Assembly (NCBI GenBank): GCA_013298545.1
Contig: JAAFIA010000023.1
Span: 1-53,127 of the forward strand
Reading direction: 5' to 3'
Source: Bacteroidota bacterium
GTDB lineage: Bacteria > Bacteroidota > Bacteroidia > Palsa-965
DNA length: 53,127 nt
Below, one piece after another: positions 26,055 through 34,395 of the stretch (the first letter of the stretch is position 1; each line of letters opens with the position of its first letter). The notes beneath the pieces were generated by a model that was given only the letters and a program-made list of their open reading frames with translations, searched no databases and was not told where the DNA came from. The position numbers and the translations under genes are program-made.

Positions 26055-27464
26055 ATGACCCGCCCCATCTGCATTCTCATTTGTTTGTTGCACTTCAATT
26101 GGTGTTTTGGTCAAGCCCCTTTTTTTGAACGCATCTATGGACAAAGTTTTGCGACCGACGTAGATGTAAACAGCAATGGTAATTTGATTCTTGCAAGCAC
26201 AATTGTCAATGCAGGCTTCACGGGTTATGCCATTGAAGTAAATGCTTTTGGCGATACACTTCACACATTTCAATACCCCAATAGTTTTATGCACAGCATC
26301 CGCTACACTTCCGATGGGGGATTTTTATTCATGGCCGATACGTTGTTATACGGCTCCGACCATGAAGCGCGTTTGTGTAAAACAGATAGCAATGGAATCA
26401 TCCAATGGTGCTTGCCTTTTCCCACAACCGAATTTTTCACCTACAGTGCTTCATTGCTCATCCATCCATCTGGCCTTTATTATGCTGGCTATGTTGACGA
26501 TATGTCCATGATGGACAATTACTATTTCATCAAAGCCGTACAACCCAATGGGCAATTGCTCAACAGCCGTGTTGTGAATGGATCTGCTTCGCTCTGGCAG
26601 TACGATCAAGGATTGCAATTGGCAAATGATTCTGAAATGATTGCCGTCTCTTCGGTCTCTTCGGCTAGTTGTACTGAAGTTATTGTACTCTGCAAAATGG
26701 ATCACCTCGGACAAGTGCAATGGTATAGAACCTATTCCGGCCCGAATATGTATTTTGGTAACAGCATTGTACAAAATACAGATGGTGGTTATTTGATTGC
26801 AGGAACAGAAGAAGCACAAAACAATTGTTCCGCACTACTTTTTAGAAAAGGATTATTGCTCAAAACCGCTGCAAACGGCGATAGCCTGTGGTCGCGCACA
26901 TACGCATTTCCAAATGCCTACGTTCAGTTTCGATCTATTGTTAAAGATACATCGGGGCATTTTTACATTGCGGGAGATTATCGGAATGCAAGTACGCAAG
27001 CAGTTTTATTGATGAAAACAGATTCGCTCGGCGATACACTTTGGACACGTCGTTTTTACGGACAATGGGGCGCCACACCGTACAAGATGATTCTCGATGC
27101 TGCTGGAAACCCTACGATTGTAGGATCGTCTAGACCATCGGCATTTGGAGCAGAACAAATTTATTTGTTAAAAACGGATACCGCTGGTAATTGTTCGTTA
27201 CTATCGGCTGAGGGTGTACAAACACCAAATGCAAAGATGTCCATCTATCCAAATCCAGCAACGGATCAACTTACGATTCAAACATCGGCAGGAATAAAAG
27301 AAGAAGGAGTATTGACTATCCAAACCATGCAAGGAAAAATAGTTCATCAGCAAAATGTACAAACCAATGCGCCTGTTGCGCTTCCTAAACTTGCCTCTGG
27401 ACTTTATGTTGTTGGTTTTTTGCAAGATGGATTTTTGATTACGCAAAAATTAATTATTCGTTAG
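26055..27464 (+). CDS. T9SS cargo protein with beta-propeller-like repeats
   Basis: 469 residues with signal peptide (MTRPICILICLLHFNWCFG, then QA). Residues ~25-370 contain repeated strand units with a xTDGGyli or xdxxGNxxiaG core (NSNGNLILAS, TSDGGFLFMA, NTDGGYLIAGT, DAAGNPTIVGS), which resemble SBBP/propeller-type repeats. The last ~80 residues are a type A T9SS sorting domain (SIYPNPATDQLTIQT, then VALPKLASGLYVVGF and KLIIR), so it is exported across the outer membrane and either released or anchored to A-LPS. Ligand unknown. Confidence 0.85.
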   Translation: MTRPICILICLLHFNWCFGQAPFFERIYGQSFATDVDVNSNGNLILASTIVNAGFTGYAIEVNAFGDTLHTFQYPNSFMHSIRYTSDGGFLFMADTLLYGSDHEARLCKTDSNGIIQWCLPFPTTEFFTYSASLLIHPSGLYYAGYVDDMSMMDNYYFIKAVQPNGQLLNSRVVNGSASLWQYDQGLQLANDSEMIAVSSVSSASCTEVIVLCKMDHLGQVQWYRTYSGPNMYFGNSIVQNTDGGYLIAGTEEAQNNCSALLFRKGLLLKTAANGDSLWSRTYAFPNAYVQFRSIVKDTSGHFYIAGDYRNASTQAVLLMKTDSLGDTLWTRRFYGQWGATPYKMILDAAGNPTIVGSSRPSAFGAEQIYLLKTDTAGNCSLLSAEGVQTPNAKMSIYPNPATDQLTIQTSAGIKEEGVLTIQTMQGKIVHQQNVQTNAPVALPKLASGLYVVGFLQDGFLITQKLIIR

Positions 27465-27577
27465 TGATTATTGCGGTATGGTTGCTTTTTGTTTTAAGCA
27501 TAACGTAGTTTGGAAAATGAGCAAAAATAAGTTTTAGTTGTGCCGTGTTTTTTTAAGTAATTTGAGTTATAGTAGGC

Positions 27578-29605
27578 ATGAATATCATTACACCAAACAT
27601 CATTCAGAATGTTTTTCCTGCCCCTAAGTGGCTTGAACACAGTCGCGCTAAAGTCTCGGTACTTTTTTTAGTGCTGCTCAGTTTGCTTTTTGGGGCAGGA
27701 AGGAATGAACAATTTCCAACGCTGCCAACGCAAAAGAATATATTTCCTTTTCGCGAGAAAGGGCTCTGGGGTTATATTGACAGTTCTGGTAGCCGAATGA
27801 TTCCACCTATCTATCTTGCCGCTTCACGTTTTACGGAAGGACTAGCCGCGGTTCGGGAAGAAGGTAAACCAGGTTATGGTTATATTGACCAGTCAGGGAA
27901 ATACATGATTGAAGCACGTTTCGATTATGCGGAACCATTTAAAAATGGCCTAGCGAAAGTTTATCTGCTTGGCAAGCCATACTTCATCGATTCGATTGGA
28001 AAAATTGTTTTCGAGCACCCGTTTGTAGAGCTACGGAAAATTGAAGGAAGTACTTGCTACGAAGGTGGAACAGCTTCAGGAAAAGCAGCCTTGCTTGATG
28101 CTCACGGAAATTTTCTGACAGATACAATCTATGGTAGTATAAATGATTTTGTTGAAGGAATAGCGATTGTTACAGACACTTCTAAAAAGAAAATAGGGAG
28201 ATATGATTTTTACGATGGAACTTACGGTGCAATAGACACAGCCGGAATAATAATCGTCCCCTTGCATGTTTATAGTACATTGAAACCATTTCAAAATGGT
28301 TTTGCTATTGCTACGAAGCGTGATTCAACACATCTTCAATGCGTACTCGATCGAAAAGGAAAGATACGTTTTGGGCAACAACAGGAGTTGTGGCGATTTG
28401 GTTATGCTGCGGAGGGGTTTTCGGATGGTCTTGCCATTATTGAATTCTATGCAATCTCTTTTGATAGTGCAAGCAATCGATCAATCAAGAAAGTACATGC
28501 AGGTGTGATCGATACATTGGGAAATATTTTATTTCATAATCCAGAATGGGAAAAAATGACTTCTTACTCTAACGGCCGTGCTTTCGTGGAGTTACCGAAT
28601 GATGAATGGATCATGATTGATAAACATGGAAAACAAGTCGGTGAAAATAGATTCATGGAATGGAATGACGGATATAACCATTGCAAGTGGGGAGAGTTCT
28701 ACAATGGTCGAGCTAGAGTTAAAAGAAATGATCACGTTTGGGCTGTTATCGATACGACAGGAAACTTTGTTCCGTTATCCTATCAACAAAACCCAATAGA
28801 TGATTGTCAAATGACACATTTGTTCTACGCTGCAAATACGGAAGAACCCTATATCATTTGGAATTCAACAAGTAATCATCAACTATGCGGGAATTGGAGT
28901 TGGGTTGACCGTGAGACAATTCACGATGATCTGATTCGTGTGGTTTTGGAAAACAATCGGCAAGCCTATATCAATCAATACGGTAAAACCATCTGGATGG
29001 AGCAACATTACAAGCCCCAAAATGATAAGTTAAATATTGATTTCATGAATAGCGGATATTGTTATGCGTCCAGTTTTTGGCATCCGCTATTGAATGGAAT
29101 CGGAGGCTGGGGAAAAGTGAAAAATAGGAGCAACCTGTTATCTCCCAAGGTGAAAAAAGTAAACACGAATAGTTTACAATTAATTATTGATACTAGTTCA
29201 AAAGCAGATTGGTTTGGCTACCAAGGTTGCAAAATTTATCTCGCTAATTTTGGATGGGGGAGGTATTATTTTCGAGCTCAGAATAGTCGTCTTTACATAA
29301 AATTACAAGCGAAAACACCTGCCGATATCTGGAAGGATATTGAATACATTCCCAGTAGCTTTTGTGGTAACAGTTATCATGCGGTATATTTACCATCGAA
29401 GCATTATTGGGCGTTTAAAATGCCTACTTATCACGGAACTTATGCTACTAAAATCCGTGCGATTGTAACCTATAAAGCAAAACTGTTCTCAGAAAAATAC
29501 GATACACTTTACAGTAATGAAATTGATGCCCAAATTAATTTAGCCCAATTTTGGCGAAGGCTGCCGTACTTCTCTACTGGTATCATGGATCCGTATGATG
29601 AGTAG
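27578..29605 (+). CDS. WG-repeat protein with a distinct C-terminal domain
   Basis: 675 residues. A hydrophobic segment at ~27-41 may be a signal anchor. From ~55 to ~460 there are about eight WG repeats (for example FREKGLWGYIDSSGSRMIPP and YGYIDQSGKYMIEARFDYAE), each ending with an F-nGlA unit; the repeats form beta-rich surface modules of unknown binding partner. The last ~190 residues are a separate beta-rich region with no WG motif and no T9SS sorting domain (ends STGIMDPYDE). Function unknown. No operon partner. Confidence 0.8.
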   Translation: MNIITPNIIQNVFPAPKWLEHSRAKVSVLFLVLLSLLFGAGRNEQFPTLPTQKNIFPFREKGLWGYIDSSGSRMIPPIYLAASRFTEGLAAVREEGKPGYGYIDQSGKYMIEARFDYAEPFKNGLAKVYLLGKPYFIDSIGKIVFEHPFVELRKIEGSTCYEGGTASGKAALLDAHGNFLTDTIYGSINDFVEGIAIVTDTSKKKIGRYDFYDGTYGAIDTAGIIIVPLHVYSTLKPFQNGFAIATKRDSTHLQCVLDRKGKIRFGQQQELWRFGYAAEGFSDGLAIIEFYAISFDSASNRSIKKVHAGVIDTLGNILFHNPEWEKMTSYSNGRAFVELPNDEWIMIDKHGKQVGENRFMEWNDGYNHCKWGEFYNGRARVKRNDHVWAVIDTTGNFVPLSYQQNPIDDCQMTHLFYAANTEEPYIIWNSTSNHQLCGNWSWVDRETIHDDLIRVVLENNRQAYINQYGKTIWMEQHYKPQNDKLNIDFMNSGYCYASSFWHPLLNGIGGWGKVKNRSNLLSPKVKKVNTNSLQLIIDTSSKADWFGYQGCKIYLANFGWGRYYFRAQNSRLYIKLQAKTPADIWKDIEYIPSSFCGNSYHAVYLPSKHYWAFKMPTYHGTYATKIRAIVTYKAKLFSEKYDTLYSNEIDAQINLAQFWRRLPYFSTGIMDPYDE

Positions 29606-29675
29606 GACAACGAAATTGAAAGTTTGTTTCATGTATATCTTGTTTCTGCTATCTTCACCGCACGATAGATAAACA

Positions 29676-30551
29676 ATGCCGCAAGGATCAAAATCGCAAA
29701 TCCGTCTCTTCACTCCCGCCATGATCGTCATCACCCTGATCTGGTGTGTAATTTTTTACTTCGCCTTTCCAGAACCGCTTGGGTTGTTTTTCGAAAAATG
29801 GCCACTCATTTTTGTGGGTATTGGCGGCGCGATCATTGGTAATTTAACTGCGATTGGCGGCGGCTTGGTATTTATTCCCTTTACCATGTTTGTGTATCAC
29901 CTCGACCCCGTTAGTTCGCTCAAACTCGCTTTTGTTTCGCAATCATCGGGCATGACGAGTGGTGCTTTTGGGTGGCTAGGTCGTCGCGAAGTTCCCTTGA
30001 AATTGCTGTGGTGGACAGTACCATCCTTAATTATCGGGACACTGATTTCGACGTTTGTTTTTCATCCATCGGCCATGTTGGTGAAAAGTATGTTTGGGCC
30101 TGTTGCTATACTTACGGGTATGCTCACGCTCATCACCATGAACCGCATTGGTACAACGGACAATTTGCCCATCCGCGCCAAAATTCCTGTGTTTATCATG
30201 TCTATGCTTGGCGGCCTCATCACCGGATGGGTGGCCATTGGTGAAGGCGAAATTATTGCGGCTTTTTGTATGATTGCTTATGGCTTAAATGCCAACAAAG
30301 CAATTGGGCTAGGTGTGGTTTTACTCTCTATCAATTCTATTTTGCTCGCTTGTCTGCATGCCTTTTATTTTGGTGGTGTTCCTTGGGAATTTGCCGTATT
30401 CACGATGCTGGGCTGCATGTGGGGCGGACGACTTGGCCCATACATTGCTCAATTTATGCCAACCAAAGGAATCAAACGTTTTTTTGCTTGGATTGCTCTG
30501 CTCGATGGTATGCTCATTACGTGGCAAGTTTTTCGTATGTATCTGAAATAA
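29676..30551 (+). CDS. TauE/SafE family sulfite/anion exporter
   Basis: 291 residues with eight hydrophobic helices in two repeats. The family motif is clear: FVGIGGAIIGNLTAIGGGLV, then a second half starting LGGLITGWVAIGEGEIIAAF. TauE/SafE proteins are inner-membrane permeases that move sulfite, sulfoacetate or related organosulfur anions, usually outward. A SulP anion transporter gene converges on it from the right with a shared terminator; both deal with sulfate-like anions, but convergent orientation does not prove joint function. Confidence 0.88.
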   Translation: MPQGSKSQIRLFTPAMIVITLIWCVIFYFAFPEPLGLFFEKWPLIFVGIGGAIIGNLTAIGGGLVFIPFTMFVYHLDPVSSLKLAFVSQSSGMTSGAFGWLGRREVPLKLLWWTVPSLIIGTLISTFVFHPSAMLVKSMFGPVAILTGMLTLITMNRIGTTDNLPIRAKIPVFIMSMLGGLITGWVAIGEGEIIAAFCMIAYGLNANKAIGLGVVLLSINSILLACLHAFYFGGVPWEFAVFTMLGCMWGGRLGPYIAQFMPTKGIKRFFAWIALLDGMLITWQVFRMYLK

Positions 30552-30586
30552 AAAATGCTTCGTGTAAAGCGAAGCATTTTTTATTT
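30552..30586. terminator. Bidirectional terminator between TauE/SafE and SulP genes
   Basis: AAAAATGCTTCG pairs with CGAAGCATTTTT around TGTAAAG; flanked by A-run and T-run on both strands, directly after the TauE stop codon. Confidence 0.85.
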
Positions 30587-30637
30587 GATAAATCAACTAG
30601 TTTGTAGTTGCACTTATTTCTATTCGGTTGTTTGGAT

Positions 30638-32221
30638 TTAATGAGCTGCCACAGTTGCTACAGCTTCTATTCCAATAATTTCAAGCTCTATGTTTTTTAA
30701 TCGCGCTTTATGATTCTTGAAATCGAAAATGATTTCTATAACATCATAATCAATGTTTTTGGACTTACTGCCATCAATAATCAGCTTAGAATTTGCAGGA
30801 ATATGATCGAGTGTTTGCAAAATACTTCCTTTATTTAGGAAAGTAACTTCTTCCGCCAAGACCATACGAATAGGCTCATTGGAAGACACATCATGATGAT
30901 TTACCTGATGAGAATGTTTGTAGTTTTTACGCAAAATGAAAAAGAAACCAAAGCACATACCTATCGCAATACCTTTTAATAAATCAGTCGAAATGATGGC
31001 TACAACCGTTACCAGAAAAGGAATAAATTGATCCCATCCGAGTTTGTACATGGAACGAAACAACGAAACACGCGCAAGTTTATAACCAACGATAAGCAAG
31101 ATAGCAGCTAAAGATGCCATCGGAATTAAGTTTAGCAAGAATGGAATAAAAATAGCGCAAATCAAAAGCAAACTACCATGTACTATTGTTGACATTTTGG
31201 TTCTTCCACCAGAACCTATATTGGCCGAACTCCGCACAATCACTTGCGTAACAGGAAGCCCCCCCAATAAGCCCGATACAATATTGCCTATACCTTGCGC
31301 CTTCAATTCCCGATTTGTTGGTGTAATGTTTTTCATCGGATCAAGCTTGTCCGTTGCTTCTACACACAACAAGGTTTCGATACTTGCAACAATGGCCAAT
31401 GTAATAGCTACTTCGTACACTTTGGGATTACTTAATGCGGAAAAATCGGGAAACGTAAAGAAATGCAAAAAATCAGTTGCGGTTTTGGCTACGGGAAGTT
31501 TAACCAAATGCTCACCATCTAAAATTAAATCAGGACCGAATGCTATGTATAGCTGATTGATGACAATACCTAAGAAAACAACAAGCAAGGAACCAGGAAT
31601 AAACTTGAATACTTTAATTTTTTTCATAAAAGCTGTTTCAAATAACAACAGCAAACCAAGCGATACAACTGAAATGAGAATAGCACCAGGACTATTGAAA
31701 ATCAAGGAATAGTATAGCTCTGTAAATGTATTATGTCCGTCTTTCTGGATAAAACCCAAATCGCCCATTTCGTCTTTATCATAACCCAAAGCGTGAGGAA
31801 TTTCTTTCAGAATCAAAATGATACCAATAGCTGCGAGCATTCCTTTAATGACAGAAGAAGGGAAATAATGTCCAATTACACCCGCTTTCAAAAAACCCGC
31901 TAACACTTGAATAACTCCAGAAAGCACAACCGCAAGCAAAAAAGTTTCATACGAACCTAAGCTTATAATCGCAGCAGAAACAATGGTTACTAAACCCGCA
32001 GCAGGGCCAGAAACACCCAATGCTGATTTGCTGACAATACCTACAACAATACCCCCAACAATTCCGGCAATAATGCCCGAAAAAAGTAAATCAGAGCGAC
32101 CTGTTGATGCTGCTGCAATACCTAAACAAAGTGGTAGGGCAACTAGAAAGACGACAAGTCCGGCAGGTAAATCGTTTTTAAGGTTTCCGAAAATGGATTC
32201 AGATTCTTTTTTGGGTGTCAT
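30638..32221 (-). CDS. SulP family inorganic anion transporter with STAS domain
   Basis: 527 residues. Begins with a short cytosolic head and the SulP signature segment DLPAGLVVFLVALPLCLGIA, then SGIIAGIVGGIVVG and further transmembrane segments (~12-14). The C-terminal ~110 residues are a STAS domain (VTFLNKGSILQTLDHIPAN, KLIIDGSKSKNIDYDVIEII). SulP proteins move sulfate or bicarbonate across the inner membrane; Bacteroidota homologues are often bicarbonate transporters, and the substrate is not decided here. A small secreted protein gene lies 108 bases upstream on the same strand. Confidence 0.9.
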   Translation of the reverse strand: MTPKKESESIFGNLKNDLPAGLVVFLVALPLCLGIAAASTGRSDLLFSGIIAGIVGGIVVGIVSKSALGVSGPAAGLVTIVSAAIISLGSYETFLLAVVLSGVIQVLAGFLKAGVIGHYFPSSVIKGMLAAIGIILILKEIPHALGYDKDEMGDLGFIQKDGHNTFTELYYSLIFNSPGAILISVVSLGLLLLFETAFMKKIKVFKFIPGSLLVVFLGIVINQLYIAFGPDLILDGEHLVKLPVAKTATDFLHFFTFPDFSALSNPKVYEVAITLAIVASIETLLCVEATDKLDPMKNITPTNRELKAQGIGNIVSGLLGGLPVTQVIVRSSANIGSGGRTKMSTIVHGSLLLICAIFIPFLLNLIPMASLAAILLIVGYKLARVSLFRSMYKLGWDQFIPFLVTVVAIISTDLLKGIAIGMCFGFFFILRKNYKHSHQVNHHDVSSNEPIRMVLAEEVTFLNKGSILQTLDHIPANSKLIIDGSKSKNIDYDVIEIIFDFKNHKARLKNIELEIIGIEAVATVAAH

Positions 32222-32329
32222 AAAACATAATTGAATGCGAATAGCTAGGCATCATCTGCGCACCGTTATTCTGTGGTTAGTAGTTAAACAAGAAATGTAG
32301 AAATTAGTCTGCAAAATCCGAGAGGGATA

Positions 32330-32641
32330 CTAGCAGACGCTAGATTCCGGAGGTGAAAAAATTTCGCCTGAATAGGAAGACGTTGAAATACTAAAATCAA
32401 GCAATGAATGACCGCTTTGCAAATCGTGCGTACAGGAAAAAAATACAACAGCTGAAAAAAATGTATCTGTAAACTCCTTTTCACTTGTTCTTTCTTCCTT
32501 ACCTGTTTCTTCTTCCGAATCAATTTGTGCTAACACATAAAATTTCTGATCAAAGACCTTTTCGGTAAAAAAAACAAGCGAATCGTAACGCGATGCGAGT
32601 ACGAAAAAGATCAGTAAAATGCTTGAAAGTGCTTGTTTCAT
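32330..32641 (-). CDS. Small hypothetical secreted protein
   Basis: 103 residues. N-terminal hydrophobic segment (MKQALSSILLIFFVLA, residues 1-16) followed by a polar, Glu-rich middle (QIDSEEETGKEERTSEKEF) and a tail SYSGEIFSPPESSVC. No family recognised; small proteins with a hydrophobic start and a closing PP motif occur singly in Bacteroidota genomes. The start is supported by a TAnnTTTG box only nine bases before the ATG. It lies upstream of the SulP gene on the same strand and might share its transcript. Confidence 0.55.
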   Translation of the reverse strand: MKQALSSILLIFFVLASRYDSLVFFTEKVFDQKFYVLAQIDSEEETGKEERTSEKEFTDTFFSAVVFFSCTHDLQSGHSLLDFSISTSSYSGEIFSPPESSVC

Positions 32642-32649
32642 GATAATTA

Positions 32650-32657
32650 CAAATGTA
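32650..32657 (-). promoter_or_regulatory. Candidate -7 box, almost no leader
   Basis: Minus strand TACATTTG, exact TAnnTTTG, ending eight bases before the ATG at 32641. With the usual short distance from box to start site, the mRNA would have at most a few leader bases. Confidence 0.5.
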
Positions 32658-32688
32658 ACGAAATTTCCTGCTAGATTTTTGTTTCTGC

Positions 32689-33342
32689 CTAAACACCCTG
32701 TACGCGTTGCAATACAGACTCCATTTCGCTAAACATCATTGCCGTTGCGCCCCATAGCAATCTCCCTTCAATCCGATAGCCTGGCGCATCTAAAAACTGA
32801 TTTTTACCAACCGCAATACGTTCTATCGTTTTAATTTCCTCCTTCAGAAAATACTGCAAAGGAATATCAAAAATTTGTTCAACTTCTGCGTCTTGTTTGA
32901 TGTAGTTTGGTCGCTGCGCAAGAACCGCTACAAACGGATGCACCAAAAAATTACTAACTGGAATATAGACCGGAGTTAGTTTTCCAGCAAGATGTTCAGT
33001 TTTCAAAAGAATACCAACTTCTTCTTGTGTTTCGCGAATCGCTGTTTGTTCGATGGTGCCATCAATTTCTTCGTATCGCCCCCCCGGGAGCGCCAATTGA
33101 CCACTGTGCACACCATCGTATGTTGGGCGTAAAATGAGCGAAGTGTGAATTTCACCCGCATGAAAAAATAAGGGCAACACGACTGCACTTTGCTTGTGAT
33201 CTGGACGTTTTTCTAACCACTCTTCGGTTGGAATCCGCGAACGTGCAGTCATGCGATTTTGTGCAGACGCGCCCGGAAGTTCTTCCGAAAGTGCCTGACG
33301 AAGTTTGCTGAAAAATAAATCCGGTGTTGTAAAAATACTCAT
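32689..33342 (-). CDS. NUDIX hydrolase, CoA-pyrophosphatase type
   Basis: 217 residues. The NUDIX box runs from GGRYEEIDGTIEQ to AIRETQEEVGI (about residues 86-110); the preceding strand RPTYDGVHSGQLALPGG and the downstream FLVHPFVAVLA are typical of the NudL/CoAse group, which splits CoA into 3',5'-ADP and phosphopantetheine. The exact substrate is inferred. The start overlaps the end of the M23 peptidase gene as ATGA, so it is the last gene of the envelope operon although its function looks metabolic. Confidence 0.87.
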   Translation of the reverse strand: MSIFTTPDLFFSKLRQALSEELPGASAQNRMTARSRIPTEEWLEKRPDHKQSAVVLPLFFHAGEIHTSLILRPTYDGVHSGQLALPGGRYEEIDGTIEQTAIRETQEEVGILLKTEHLAGKLTPVYIPVSNFLVHPFVAVLAQRPNYIKQDAEVEQIFDIPLQYFLKEEIKTIERIAVGKNQFLDAPGYRIEGRLLWGATAMMFSEMESVLQRVQGV

Positions 33343-34337
33343 CGCGAAGCCGTAATTTCTGGAGGCTGAATCCTAACCGCTTGGCCTTTGCGTAGCCGAA
33401 TCGAACTCGTCCAACCATTCCACATTTTTAAATCGCGCAAGGCAATGCCATACCGTTGAGCAATTTTCGACGGCGTATCGCCACGCACAACATAATGATA
33501 AACAATATTTTCTGGACGCACACCATAGCCTTGCTTGTTGCGAATCAAGCGTACTTGAAAAGTGAGTAGCGTTCGATTTTCCAAATCAATGAAAAATTCA
33601 GGATTGATGGCAACACCCCGAAAACGAACTTCAAAATGCAAATGCGTTCCCGTCGAATGCCCCGTCGATCCGCCCAAACCAAGTAACTGACCCGAAATCA
33701 CAATATCGCCCGGCTTTACGTTGATCTTCCACAAATGTGCATACACCGTTTCCAAACCATTGTAATGCCGAACAATCACCACATTGCCAAAGCCACCCGA
33801 ACGCCCCGCAAAACGAACCATGCCTGTAAATGCCGCATGCACACTATCGCCCCGATTCAAATCAATATCAATGCCGCGATGAAATGCCGAATCGCGCCAA
33901 CCATAGCGCGATGTTACCAATCCAGGGAAAGGAAAATAAAAATCACCACTAATCGTTGGCGAGAGATCTAAATGCGTTGCCGTATCTGATTTGTACAACG
34001 AATCCGAATACGGAAAAATATGTTGCGTATCCCAAACGCCATAAAACCGATTGCCCGGATAAAGCGAAAAACCACCCGCAAACTGATTCTTGGGCGAAAG
34101 TGCATGTAACGCATCAGCCCGCAAACGAATAAACGCAAACAAATCGGGATCGGCATTCGGTGCATCAAAAAGCGAATCGAGCAACAGATTTAATTCCGGT
34201 TCGCTCATATCTTCAATAGACGCACGAAATGAATCTAAGCGCAACAGCGTGTCTTCTTCCAACGCATAAACATTGGAATGAACCAACAAACAAAAAAAGA
34301 CCAGCACCATTGCGGCGCGCCGGAATATGTTTTCCAT
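33339..34337 (-). CDS. M23 family metallopeptidase with C-terminal LysM domain
   Basis: 332 residues with signal peptide (residues ~1-25, ending NVYALEE). The LytM/M23 domain has the zinc-binding HRGIDIDL (His...Asp) and the downstream HLHFEV with the paired His; between them are the expected YAHL and GSTGHSTGTH. The C-terminus is a LysM module (HYVVRGDTPSKIAQRYGI). The ligands look complete, so it is probably an active peptidoglycan endopeptidase rather than an EnvC-like activator. Fits with the D-Ala-D-Ala ligase upstream in the same operon. Confidence 0.9.
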   Translation of the reverse strand: MENIFRRAAMVLVFFCLLVHSNVYALEEDTLLRLDSFRASIEDMSEPELNLLLDSLFDAPNADPDLFAFIRLRADALHALSPKNQFAGGFSLYPGNRFYGVWDTQHIFPYSDSLYKSDTATHLDLSPTISGDFYFPFPGLVTSRYGWRDSAFHRGIDIDLNRGDSVHAAFTGMVRFAGRSGGFGNVVIVRHYNGLETVYAHLWKINVKPGDIVISGQLLGLGGSTGHSTGTHLHFEVRFRGVAINPEFFIDLENRTLLTFQVRLIRNKQGYGVRPENIVYHYVVRGDTPSKIAQRYGIALRDLKMWNGWTSSIRLRKGQAVRIQPPEITASR

Positions 34338-34395
34338 GAACTGCGTGTGTGTCGTTCGGGGAAAACGAAGATAATCAGAAAATTGAAATGTTTAT

